A DNA stretch of 17,488 nt from the NCBI GenBank assembly GCA_007117575.1, contig SKGH01000037.1, forward strand, positions 1-17,488. The letters run 5' to 3'. Source of the stretch: Candidatus Kaiserbacteria bacterium (GTDB lineage Bacteria; Patescibacteriota; Minisyncoccia; Phycocordibacterales; UBA918). The number at the start of each line of letters is the position of its first letter. Position 1 is the first letter of the stretch. Positions 7,571 through 14,297 of this stretch are shown one piece after another. The notes beneath the pieces are model-generated. The model searched no databases. It saw only the letters and a list, made by a program, of their open reading frames with translations, and was not told the DNA's origin. A program made the translations under genes and the position numbers.

Positions 7571-7882
7571 TTACTGATCATCACCTATAAGAGAGAAAGG
7601 ATCAGAAGTACCTACAGATACCGGCTGTACATCTCTTTGATAGGAACGTAGGCTTCGAAAATCAGAATCTTGCAACAATGATTGGTCCAATGATATAGAC
7701 TGTAGTTGACGCACTCTGTTTAAAAATTCCGCCGCCTCCGCCGCAACCTCCGGTGAAGTTGACACACCTTGAGTAAAAACATCAAGAGAACTGCCGGAAT
7801 GCTGAAAATAAAGATAGTAACCCAAAGCAGCTATCAAGACTATACCCAGTATTATTATAATTGTTTGAAAGACTGAACTCAT
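7571..7882 (-). CDS. small membrane protein in the PilP position
   Basis: This is a 103-aa protein with a single N-terminal membrane helix (about residues 7-26, IIIILGIVLIAALGYYLYF) and a hydrophilic outside part. The last segment PVSVGTSDPFSLI looks like the proline/Gly-x-x-(N/D)PF tail seen in PilP-type and similar pilus accessory proteins. It lies between pilO and pilB, where PilP is found in other clusters, but it lacks the lipobox and folded domain of proteobacterial PilP. It probably completes the PilMNO alignment complex. The gene starts 22 bp after the pilO stop and ends 97 bp before pilB. Function is inferred from position, so PilP-like is only a working label. Confidence 0.75.
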   Translation of the reverse strand: MSSVFQTIIIILGIVLIAALGYYLYFQHSGSSLDVFTQGVSTSPEVAAEAAEFLNRVRQLQSISLDQSLLQDSDFRSLRSYQRDVQPVSVGTSDPFSLIGDDQ

Positions 7883-7904
7883 AATATATTTTTAAATTAC
7901 CACT

Positions 7905-8465
7905 TTACTCCAAAACAAATGTCCGCAATGTTATCTCATAATCATGCATGATGCCTTCGTCCAACAGTGAAGAATTTTCATCCGTATTTACGGATAAACT
8001 AGCCACTTCCAAAGGATAGCTATTACGCTCCAAAAGGGTCAGGAAGCGCTTCAGACCCAAGTAACTACCTATTAAAGATATATCCATCTCTAAATAGCTT
8101 ATTCTAGACATTGCGCCAGAGTCTGAAAAAGACCGCCTACTGGTTTCCGGTGAGCTTGCGCTAACCACTCTGGTACCGCTTATTTGCGCCATCATGTCTA
8201 GATCGGAAATTAACTGAACACCATCAATGTCGGAAGGTAAATAGGTTTTTAGAAGCTCATGGTCAGAAGAACTGATAGAGGATTCGATTGACAATAATTC
8301 TGAAAGGACTCTGTTATAATTTGAAGCATTCTCAACAGCGATCTCCAGTTCAGCCAATTCATCTTGCATAACCCCCACATCATCAATGATGGGTTTAATA
8401 AAAAGAAAGATTATAGCTATACCCAAACCTATTAATCCGAATTGTGTTATTGGTGAATTTTGCAT
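7905..8465 (-). CDS. pilO: PilO-like pilus assembly protein
   Basis: PilO pairs with PilN across the membrane and links the cytoplasmic PilM ring to the outer parts of the pilus machine. I start it at the Met of MQNSPITQFG (186 aa). The longer frame, from 8531, would overlap pilN by 56 bp and places a non-family tail ahead of the membrane helix. The chosen start gives a short cytoplasmic tail, one membrane helix (about 9-27), a coiled-coil-like region (DELAELEIAVENASNYN) and a C-terminal alpha/beta domain with YLEMDISLIGSYLGLKRFL, a phrase characteristic of PilO. It lies 10 bp after the pilN stop. No Shine-Dalgarno is seen. Confidence 0.85.
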   Translation of the reverse strand: MQNSPITQFGLIGLGIAIIFLFIKPIIDDVGVMQDELAELEIAVENASNYNRVLSELLSIESSISSSDHELLKTYLPSDIDGVQLISDLDMMAQISGTRVVSASSPETSRRSFSDSGAMSRISYLEMDISLIGSYLGLKRFLTLLERNSYPLEVASLSVNTDENSSLLDEGIMHDYEITLRTFVLE

Positions 8466-8475
8466 ATATAAATAA

Positions 8476-9249
8476 CTATTCAAAGAACATTTCCATCTCA
8501 AACTCAAGTTCATCTGCAAATTGTGCAACACCCTCGTCTCTAACTATTCCCTCCCCTCTAAAGTCGAAATCTAGTTGCTGATGAGGTAAGCTTGCTGAAT
8601 AACCAAGGGTATCTTGCTTAGGCATTCCTTCAAACTCAAACACCACCTGCTGTTCACCTTCATTTATTTGAGCCAGTTGTGAAGCGCTGGTGAAGAGAGT
8701 TTGAACAGTGGTTCCGCGAACACCCCTAACACCTGAAACTGTTTCTAGGGTTACTGAGTCAATTCCCATAGAGGACAGTACATCGTGATTCGCAAATACT
8801 TCTCTTTGGTATAAAGCGCTGTTAAAATCTTCAGTTACAGCGGAAGCTGTTATTTTCATACCACCCCCGACAGACCTTTCATATTCGAAATCAGTAAACA
8901 ATAGCTTGTCTACCACATTATTTTCCAAAGCTACAAAAAACGGCACCAGACTGATGTTTCGATTAAACAACTGCGACGTGGCTCTCATTCTTGTGTCTAA
9001 CTCTCTTATTCTTTCATAATCTTCATCCGGGAATCTTCCTCTTTCTTCGCTGAGTTGTTGTTGGGTATTTTGCATGGAAGTCTTTACATGTAACTGAAAG
9101 AACCACACACCCGCAGACGCAACCATAACTCCTACAAAAAATACAAAAGATACGTAGGTCATTATATAGACCTTACGGACCCCTTTAGGTTTAGCCTTGG
9201 TTTTGATAGGAGCTTTAGGTATGAATGATGAACCTTGGTTATTCGGCAT
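8476..9249 (-). CDS. pilN: PilN-like pilus assembly membrane protein
   Basis: The 257-aa protein has a basic proline/lysine-rich cytoplasmic tail (SSFIPKAPIKTKAKPKGVRK), one membrane helix at about 28-50, a helical stretch and an extracytoplasmic alpha/beta domain. This is the PilN/GspL-C layout. In other systems the short N-terminal tail of PilN docks on PilM, whose gene is directly upstream. The C-terminal acidic tail (about 225-257) is longer than in textbook PilN. Recognition is mainly from position and architecture, since the sequence is divergent. A perfect TATAAT lies 7 nt before the ATG, and a 17-bp palindrome sits further upstream, so the gene may begin a separate transcript from pilM. 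Confidence 0.8.
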   Translation of the reverse strand: MPNNQGSSFIPKAPIKTKAKPKGVRKVYIMTYVSFVFFVGVMVASAGVWFFQLHVKTSMQNTQQQLSEERGRFPDEDYERIRELDTRMRATSQLFNRNISLVPFFVALENNVVDKLLFTDFEYERSVGGGMKITASAVTEDFNSALYQREVFANHDVLSSMGIDSVTLETVSGVRGVRGTTVQTLFTSASQLAQINEGEQQVVFEFEGMPKQDTLGYSASLPHQQLDFDFRGEGIVRDEGVAQFADELEFEMEMFFE

Positions 9250-9256
9250 TGCCCTT

Positions 9257-9262
9257 ATTATA
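9257..9262 (-). promoter_or_regulatory. -10 element of pilN (leaderless candidate)
   Basis: TATAAT on the minus strand is followed by 7 nt (AAGGGCA) and the pilN ATG. No good -35 is present. The AAGGG could act as a weak, close Shine-Dalgarno for longer transcripts coming from pilM. Confidence 0.5.
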
Positions 9263-9293
9263 CGTTTACTTGTTTACTAATAAACATCCTAGC

Positions 9294-9310
9294 TGTGGAC
9301 ATTGTCCACA
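9294..9310. promoter_or_regulatory. 17-bp perfect palindrome upstream of pilN (operator candidate)
   Basis: TGTGGACA-T-TGTCCACA is a perfect dyad with one central base. It lies 31 bp upstream of the pilN -10 element, in the 131-bp gap between pilM and pilN. The dyad and its place suggest a binding site for a dimeric regulator, or a transcript hairpin. An imperfect AT-rich inverted repeat (ACATAAA/TTTATGT, 9311-9330) lies beside it. Confidence 0.45.
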
Positions 9311-9380
9311 ACATAAAACATGGTTTATGTATTTGTGGAGGATACATATAATCTTTACAACCCTGTCTTAAGCTATAAAC

Positions 9381-10481
9381 CTATTCAAAGTGCCTCAACG
9401 CGGAACCAACAGCAACGGAAAAAGTCGGACCTATGTCAAACAAGACATCTTCCATAAAAGCAGGGTAAGCTATTTTAGAAAAAGGTTTGGCTCTTTCCAC
9501 TTCAACATCAAACATATAAGCAACATATGGTGCCGTATCCAAAAACGCCGCACCTCCACCTGTAACCACTACCCTACCTACGGGTTTATTCTGCCTTGCT
9601 TCATACTCAAGTAAAACTTTTCTAAACTCTTGTAACGGTCGTTCATAAGTTTCAACAAACGCTTTCTTAACTGCTTGCGCCTCTGGCATCTGTTCATAAT
9701 AGTTCCTTTTTAAATTTTCAGCTTCTTCATACTTAACATTTAACGCATCAGCGATATTTTGCGTGACCTGACTACCGCCTACCGGGTTTCGATATATTTT
9801 TCTGGGCATACCATCCTGTACTATGTAAAGCTTGCTGGTGTCAGCCCCTAAGTCTAATATAGCAAGGCTTGTGTCAGTCGATTTGATAGTAGAACGCATT
9901 GAACTGAACAACTCTATTTCCGATGGCTGTTGCTGGTTATTTACAGCCGAGATTATGTCCATGGTTTCTGAAAAAACGTCATTTTGAATGGCTGCCACCA
10001 ATACTTCCCTAGTGTTTTCTGGCAAATCCCCCAACGGGGGTAACTCAAACCAGTCCAAAGACACGTCTGATATTGGTACCGGAATATACTTTCTGGCCTC
10101 CACCCTGACCCTAGGACCTATGTCAGGCTCTTTCTTAATATCTGCATTGATATTGATAATAGTCACAAAACTTGAAGACAAAGGCAAAGCTATGACTCCT
10201 TTAGTGGCTTTTATACCAGACTCTCGAAACACGTCTACCAACGCTTCGGTTTTCCTTTTTTTGTCTAACGAAGTTACTTGACCGAGTTCCAAACCACCAT
10301 AAGGACCAAGCTGTAACTCTCCATAAGTTTTTAAAGCAATAACATCTTCACGCTGTTCCAGCTCCACAACCTTGACCGAAGAACTACCAATATCCACGCC
10401 AACCACTCCGGACTTACCAACCGTGACAGTATCGGAAGCGGAAGAAAATAACTTACTTAGTTTAAATACCATACTCATCAT
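9381..10481 (-). CDS. pilM: actin-like pilus assembly protein PilM
   Basis: PilM is a cytoplasmic actin/FtsA-fold ATP-binding protein that forms a ring under the membrane and binds the PilN tail. The 366-aa protein shows the phosphate-1 motif GVDIGSSSVKVVEL (28-41), the phosphate-2 motif AILDLGADTSKLYIV and the adenosine motif VVVTGGGAAFLDTAPYV. About 20 residues precede the first motif, and the start could also be Met2 or Met4. It opens the pilus cluster and is divergent from comFC. The pilM start and the chosen comFC start are 40 bp apart, so their promoters must overlap. Confidence 0.94.
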   Translation of the reverse strand: MMSMVFKLSKLFSSASDTVTVGKSGVVGVDIGSSSVKVVELEQREDVIALKTYGELQLGPYGGLELGQVTSLDKKRKTEALVDVFRESGIKATKGVIALPLSSSFVTIININADIKKEPDIGPRVRVEARKYIPVPISDVSLDWFELPPLGDLPENTREVLVAAIQNDVFSETMDIISAVNNQQQPSEIELFSSMRSTIKSTDTSLAILDLGADTSKLYIVQDGMPRKIYRNPVGGSQVTQNIADALNVKYEEAENLKRNYYEQMPEAQAVKKAFVETYERPLQEFRKVLLEYEARQNKPVGRVVVTGGGAAFLDTAPYVAYMFDVEVERAKPFSKIAYPAFMEDVLFDIGPTFSVAVGSALRHFE

Positions 10482-10521
10482 ATGATAACATCAAGTGATA
10501 GATAAAATAAAGTTTTTACAT

Positions 10522-11136
10522 ATGGATTTCGCAAAATGGCTGGAGTATATATTTCCACCTTCTCAAGATGAAGTGCTTGTAAAAAGACTTAATCGTAATG
10601 ATTTTTTATCACTTTGTTATACCGCTAAACTTAACTCAAACACTCAATCTTTATCATTTTTCTCCGAACCGTCGGTACGCGCCTCCATACATCTGGCTAA
10701 ATTTCACCACCACACTAAAGCTATAGACTTATTATCGATTTTACTAAAAAGACATTTAGACACACTATCAAGTCCCCATATATTAATTCCGGTGCCTTTA
10801 TCTAATACCCGTTATAGACAAAGAGGCTACAACCAAGTTACAGAGATAATTAACCACACACTAAACCAAACTGACAAACATCAATTGAAAGACGATATTT
10901 TAATAAGAATAAAAAATACACCCCCTCAGACATCATTATCGCGTCATGCTCGAAAGAGCAATCTACACAACGCCTTCACTGTAAAAAATATTAAATACGC
11001 CAAGAAAATTCTTAAAGACAAGAAAGTGTTAGTTGTGGATGACGTAACAACCACCGGAACAACATTTAAAGAGATTGAAAAGGTTTTAAAAAAAATACCC
11101 GGCAGTAAATTGAGTTTTTTATCCTTAGCACATTAA
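10522..11136 (+). CDS. comFC: ComFC/GntX-type phosphoribosyltransferase-like protein
   Basis: The 204-aa protein (from ATG 10522) carries the PRTase signature VLVVDDVTTTGTT (about 169-181). It also has the ComFC phrases PVPLSNTRYRQRGYNQ (about 91-106) and TPPQTSLSRHARKSNLHNAF. ComFC proteins are required for natural transformation in several bacteria, acting on incoming DNA in the cytoplasm. The N-terminus has the family's FPP (IFPPSQDE) but lacks the usual zinc-finger cysteines. I prefer ATG 10522 because MDFAKWLEYIFPP matches the family start; a GTG at 10495 would add nine residues and sit only 13 bp from pilM. TAAAAT at 10503-10508 is a possible -10. The gene converges on the nuclease gene with 28 bp between the stops. 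Confidence 0.88.
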   Translation: MDFAKWLEYIFPPSQDEVLVKRLNRNDFLSLCYTAKLNSNTQSLSFFSEPSVRASIHLAKFHHHTKAIDLLSILLKRHLDTLSSPHILIPVPLSNTRYRQRGYNQVTEIINHTLNQTDKHQLKDDILIRIKNTPPQTSLSRHARKSNLHNAFTVKNIKYAKKILKDKKVLVVDDVTTTGTTFKEIEKVLKKIPGSKLSFLSLAH

Positions 11137-11164
11137 GGTCTACGGACTAAAAAAAAGAAAAAGT

Positions 11165-11749
11165 CTAAAAAGCTGAATTTACACAAGCAGACCATAGACC
11201 CAAGCCATTATCTTGAGCTTCTTGTTCAGCTTCTATAAAAACCTCTTGCAAAAGATAAGGATTTTCATACGTGAATTCTCTGGCATACCCCTCCCTTACC
11301 AATAATTCATTAACGTTAACACCGTCTTCAATGGTAATGTAGGCGAGCAAACGACCAAAGCGGTCGTATTCGTCTTGAGTCGGGTCAGACCATAAACGAA
11401 GCTGAGAGTTTTGAGATAATATTTCCTGCAGTCTATTAGTAGCTTCCTGGGCATAACACTCTTCCGGTCTATTTTGACGAGCCAGCTCCGGCGTATCAAT
11501 TCCAATCAGTCTCACTCTCTCCCTGCCCTCTAAAGAGTTAACGATTACAGTATCACCATCAACCACACGCTCTAGGGTATACCAACCCATATCCACTTTT
11601 GATAAAGTTTCAACCTCACTTAGATCAAGAGGAGTGGGTTTTGTCTCTGATTCTGTAAAACCACTTACAATCAACAAAAGTATCAAAGTACCCAAAAACA
11701 AAAATACCCATATATTTGTTTTTTTAATACTTAACCAACTATTTCTCAT
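11165..11749 (-). CDS. membrane-anchored thermonuclease (staphylococcal nuclease family)
   Basis: This 194-aa protein has a basic start, one membrane helix or signal anchor (about 13-30), a short linker and an SNase domain. Active-site and metal residues are in place: VVDGDTV (63-69), RLIGIDTPE with Arg80 and Asp85, the glutamate in CYAQEA (Glu102), and Arg133 in DRFGRLLAY. Family members cut single- and double-stranded DNA and RNA with calcium. The anchor puts the nuclease at the cell surface. Next to a T4P and comFC it could make DNA fragments for uptake or for nucleotide scavenging. Cys98 and Cys189 could form a disulfide, and a DsbA-like protein is encoded next door. Confidence 0.94.
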   Translation of the reverse strand: MRNSWLSIKKTNIWVFLFLGTLILLLIVSGFTESETKPTPLDLSEVETLSKVDMGWYTLERVVDGDTVIVNSLEGRERVRLIGIDTPELARQNRPEECYAQEATNRLQEILSQNSQLRLWSDPTQDEYDRFGRLLAYITIEDGVNVNELLVREGYAREFTYENPYLLQEVFIEAEQEAQDNGLGLWSACVNSAF

Positions 11750-12121
11750 GTGGTTTTAGTTAAAACAATACACTGCTTTAAGTCTATTTGACATGAAGCC
11801 GATCTAGAGCGCGATTGGCCTTCAAACAGTTTCTTAAAGTTCATGACTTACGCGTTTCTGATGAAATTCGAGGCGCTAACCCAGCCCCAGCTCCAGTTTC
11901 GATAACCATTTATTACTAACGTAATAAACCAAAAAATGTTTTAGTCAGTCACGAAAGAATATAAATGATCAAAGAAACTGGAGCTGGGTGAAGCGTACTT
12001 GGTGGTACGATGAACGTTTTGAGTGACGAAAGCAACAAAGAAATTCGCCAAACGCGTAAGTCCTGAATCAATTTTATGATTCTTCTGATTTCCTACCGAA
12101 ACATTGACCACTAATTCTTTT
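11750..12121. other. intergenic region holding MITE-like element A
   Basis: The 372-bp gap between dsbA and the nuclease gene is mostly element A (11845-12062). The left flank (11750-11844) is the upstream region of the nuclease gene, with no clear promoter. The right flank (12063-12121) is AT-rich and shows no terminator for dsbA. Confidence 0.7.
11845..12062. mobile_element. MITE-like element A (218 bp)
   Basis: The ends are a perfect 13-bp terminal inverted repeat: GACTTACGCGTTT at 11845-11857 and its complement at 12050-12062. An inner 14-bp inverted repeat (CCAGCTCCAGTTTC / GAAACTGGAGCTGG) brackets a core. The core, at 11908-11971, is 64 bp long, identical to element B, and begins with the dyad TTTATTAC-TAAC-GTAATAAA. 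The left arm (about 11858-11890) and right arm (about 11982-12049) differ from each other. No open frame is present, so it is non-autonomous. No clear target duplication is seen (flanks TTCAT and CTGAA). Confidence 0.75.
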
Positions 12122-12814
12122 CTAGTTATCTAAAACAAACTGAATAACTTCTTCAAACACACTGAAAGGCTGTGCTCCTGATACCGCTATACCATTCACA
12201 AAAAACAATGGGGTGCCGGACCCGCCATTATTAGCCGCTTCTCGAGACGACTCAGCCACTCTGTCACTATGAGTGCCGGACACAAAACAGTCAACTAACT
12301 TATCTGCATCTAGACCTAACTCATTTGCATAAGCTCTATGAACCTCAGCATCACCCCACCTACCCCTGTCTTCCGCTTGGTTTACATACAAATGGTCATG
12401 ATAATCCCAGTAAGCACCCTGATCGCCAGCACAATGTGCCGCTTCAGCAGCTTTATTACCACCTACGGTTATAAAGTCTTTACGAACAAAACGTACTACT
12501 CCGGATTCAATATAATCTCGACTTAACAACGGTTTTGTTTCATCACTAAACCGCTTACAAAAAGGGCAGAAATAATCAGAATACTCCACTATGGTCACCG
12601 GTGCGCTTTCATCTCCCAAAGAAGGCCACCCATCTAGGTCAAACACCGGCTCTCGCACTACCTCTTGCTCTTGTTGAACAGCCTGATCGCCCACAGCTAC
12701 AGCGGCCGGTTGCGTGGCTACGTTCCTGTTATTTGTTAATAAAACTGACGCTGACACCAACCCTCCAGCTATTACTATGGAAATCGGTACTAAAATATTG
12801 CTTTTTTGTGACAT
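12122..12814 (-). CDS. membrane-anchored DsbA-like thiol:disulfide oxidoreductase
   Basis: The 230-aa protein has an N-terminal membrane anchor (about 9-27), a Gln/Glu-rich linker, and a thioredoxin-fold DsbA domain. The active site is Cys83-Pro-Phe-Cys86 in DYFCPFCKRF, and the cis-proline is in GTPLFFVNG. Two further cysteines (AAHCAGDQ and LVDCFVSG) may form a structural disulfide, as in other DsbA-like proteins of this type. It would introduce disulfides into exported proteins; likely clients here are the four-cysteine pilin and the nuclease. No partner such as DsbB or VKOR is encoded in this window. Transcription probably starts from an extended -10 whose hexamer ends 10 nt before the ATG. 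Confidence 0.93.
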   Translation of the reverse strand: MSQKSNILVPISIVIAGGLVSASVLLTNNRNVATQPAAVAVGDQAVQQEQEVVREPVFDLDGWPSLGDESAPVTIVEYSDYFCPFCKRFSDETKPLLSRDYIESGVVRFVRKDFITVGGNKAAEAAHCAGDQGAYWDYHDHLYVNQAEDRGRWGDAEVHRAYANELGLDADKLVDCFVSGTHSDRVAESSREAANNGGSGTPLFFVNGIAVSGAQPFSVFEEVIQFVLDN

Positions 12815-12824
12815 ATTGTTTCTG

Positions 12825-12833
12825 ATTATAGCA
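12825..12833 (-). promoter_or_regulatory. extended -10 promoter of the DsbA-like gene
   Basis: The minus strand reads TGCTATAAT, a perfect extended -10, ending 10 nt before the ATG. The leader would be only a few nucleotides. No -35 is obvious, as is usual with extended -10 promoters. Confidence 0.6.
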
Positions 12834-12857
12834 AAAAATTTTTAAATTAGAAGACTG

Positions 12858-12872
12858 ATGATACAATATCAT
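12858..12872. promoter_or_regulatory. dyad between divergent promoters (operator candidate)
   Basis: ATGATA-CAA-TATCAT is a perfect 15-bp dyad located between the minus-strand -10 of dsbA and the plus-strand -10 of the sua5 gene. A bound dimer could affect both genes. Chance is plausible in AT-rich DNA. Confidence 0.3.
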
Positions 12873-12880
12873 GCTATAAA
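12872..12880 (+). promoter_or_regulatory. extended -10 promoter of the Sua5/YrdC gene
   Basis: TGCTATAAA is an extended -10, ending 30 nt before the ATG at 12911. The leader would be about 24 nt. There is no strong Shine-Dalgarno in it. Confidence 0.5.
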
Positions 12881-12910
12881 ATACCAATTTAAATCAATAT
12901 CGACCTTATC

Positions 12911-13456
12911 ATGTACAATCAAGAAATAGTAAACCAAATTGGCAACGGATCTATTGCCGTTATACCTACCGATACCCTTTATGGTATCGTTACTTCAATT
13001 AATCATCCTGAATCCGTATCTAAGATATACAACATAAAAAACCGAAATAACACCAAACCTCTCATCATCCTTATATCAGATATAGAGCAATTAAAAACCC
13101 TTGGAATATATCCAGATACCAAAGCTTTAAATGAAATAGATAAACTATGGCCGGGGCCCAATAGCCTCATCTTCCCCACTAACAGAAACGACTTAGAATA
13201 CCTACACCGCGGTAGCAACACTCTGGCAACCAGATTACCTCAACCACCGGAACTAAGAAGACTAATTGACAAAACCGGTCCATTGGTGGCTCCCAGCGCT
13301 AACCCGGAAGGAATGCCACCGGCTAAAAACATTTCTGAAGCGCGTAACTATTTTGAAGATAAAGTTGATCTTTATGTTGACGGTGGTGAAGTAGACAAAC
13401 CGGCTTCCAGATTATTAATTTGGCAAAACGACTGTTTCCATATCTTAAGAAACTGA
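12911..13456 (+). CDS. Sua5/YciO/YrdC threonylcarbamoyl-AMP synthase
   Basis: This family makes threonylcarbamoyl-AMP from threonine, bicarbonate and ATP, the first step of t6A37 modification in ANN-decoding tRNAs. The 181-aa protein is the YrdC domain alone, without the Sua5 C-terminal domain. Visible motifs are VIPTDTLYGI (18-26), KIYNIKNRNNTKPLIIL with the K-x-R..PL signature (38-54), LWPGP (79-83), LATRLP (105-110) and the nucleotide-binding SAN (129-131). WPGPNSLIF in place of the common WPGPxTxIL is a small departure. It is divergent from the DsbA-like gene, and no t6A partner is nearby. The start ATG is the first in frame after a promoter. Confidence 0.93.
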   Translation: MYNQEIVNQIGNGSIAVIPTDTLYGIVTSINHPESVSKIYNIKNRNNTKPLIILISDIEQLKTLGIYPDTKALNEIDKLWPGPNSLIFPTNRNDLEYLHRGSNTLATRLPQPPELRRLIDKTGPLVAPSANPEGMPPAKNISEARNYFEDKVDLYVDGGEVDKPASRLLIWQNDCFHILRN

Positions 13457-13538
13457 CCCAATCATTAGTCAGCAACCTTCTTGTCTGCAGTTTCTAAAGT
13501 CTCACAACCAACAATAAAGCTTGGCTCAGATAAAAACT

Positions 13539-13567
13539 TTGACTAAAAAAGTATACTGTAATATATA
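13539..13567 (+). promoter_or_regulatory. sigma-70 type promoter of the unknown membrane protein gene
   Basis: TTGACT (13539-13544), a 17-bp spacer, and TATATA (13562-13567) form the best -35/-10 pair in the window. Transcription would start near 13574. That excludes the upstream TTG at 13570 as a start codon and supports ATG 13606. Confidence 0.75.
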
Positions 13568-13605
13568 TATTGGTGGAACAAACTAAAGTTGAGGGGTATG
13601 CGGTT

Positions 13606-14046
13606 ATGGAAATCTTTTTATTGTTTGGTGCATTTTTACTCTTGTTTCTGTTTATTGCTTATTCATGTGCAATCTTCTTAAAAATCAGATACGTAAATCA
13701 TAAACATATTGAAACCGATGATTTACAAAATTGGCCACAATTCCCTATCAGCATAATCCTAAGAGAAAATGAAGGCAGTGACTGTTGTCGGGTAACCTTA
13801 TCTGACTATAATAGAAATCAGGTTACCTACACAAGCAGTAAAGGTCAAGGAATCCTGAGGGAAATAATCGAAATGGATTTTCCATCACGTTTTGGGTTAA
13901 AATTAGTCCTAGTGGGTGGACACATGGTCCGAATGCAAAGACAGTTTCAGCAACATGTCGATCAACCCACATTTCCAACCGATGTTGAAAAGATTGTTTT
14001 CGCATTCATCACTAGGGTACGAGCAAACGTTGCCGTTTTTCCTTAG
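13606..14046 (+). CDS. unknown protein with one N-terminal membrane helix
   Basis: I do not recognise the family. I start it at ATG 13606 because GAGGGG (13591-13596) lies 9 nt upstream, the only convincing Shine-Dalgarno in the window. The 146-aa protein has a very hydrophobic N-terminal helix (about 1-25, EIFLLFGAFLLLFLFIAYSC), then a basic stop-transfer (KIRYVNHKH) and a soluble domain of about 110 residues. That domain contains a CC pair (EGSDCCRVTL), several predicted beta strands and a C-terminal helix (TDVEKIVFAFITRVRAN). It is a monocistronic unit with its own strong promoter and terminator. The signals suggest it is a real, well-expressed gene. Confidence 0.8.
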   Translation: MEIFLLFGAFLLLFLFIAYSCAIFLKIRYVNHKHIETDDLQNWPQFPISIILRENEGSDCCRVTLSDYNRNQVTYTSSKGQGILREIIEMDFPSRFGLKLVLVGGHMVRMQRQFQQHVDQPTFPTDVEKIVFAFITRVRANVAVFP

Positions 14047-14055
14047 CCCGAACAC

Positions 14056-14084
14056 AAACGACCGGCTTAAAACCGGTCGTTTTT
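14056..14084 (+). terminator. intrinsic terminator of the unknown membrane protein gene
   Basis: A 10-bp perfect stem (AAACGACCGG / CCGGTCGTTT, 7-nt loop) is followed by T residues. It starts 10 bp after the stop codon of the gene at 13606-14046. Confidence 0.92.
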
Positions 14085-14297
14085 ATACTTTAATTTCCAC
14101 TTTTTTCATATTGCCATCTCAGAACCCTGAACCCCAGTTTTTCTCGTTCGTCCACATTCTCTTAGAGCTTATCAAAAACTGATTTTGTTTGTAATAATGC
14201 AATAAATATTACGCAAAAACAGTCAAACCTAATACTAACAATCCTAGCAATAATTGTATAAAGACTGTTTTGTTTAAACAAACACACCCACCCCTCA

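Noticed and set aside
8466..8531. Longer PilO start at 8531
   Set aside because: It would overlap pilN by 56 bp and add a 22-residue tail that simply reads the end of pilN in another frame; the start at 8465 gives the expected short tail and membrane helix.
13570..13605. TTG start for the unknown membrane protein
   Set aside because: It lies upstream of the predicted transcription start (about 13574), while ATG 13606 has a well-placed GAGGGG.
14212..14274. Inverted repeat AAAACAGTC / GACTGTTTT as a terminator of the methyltransferase gene
   Set aside because: The arms are only 9 bp with a loop of about 40 nt, and chance is likely in this AT-rich stretch.
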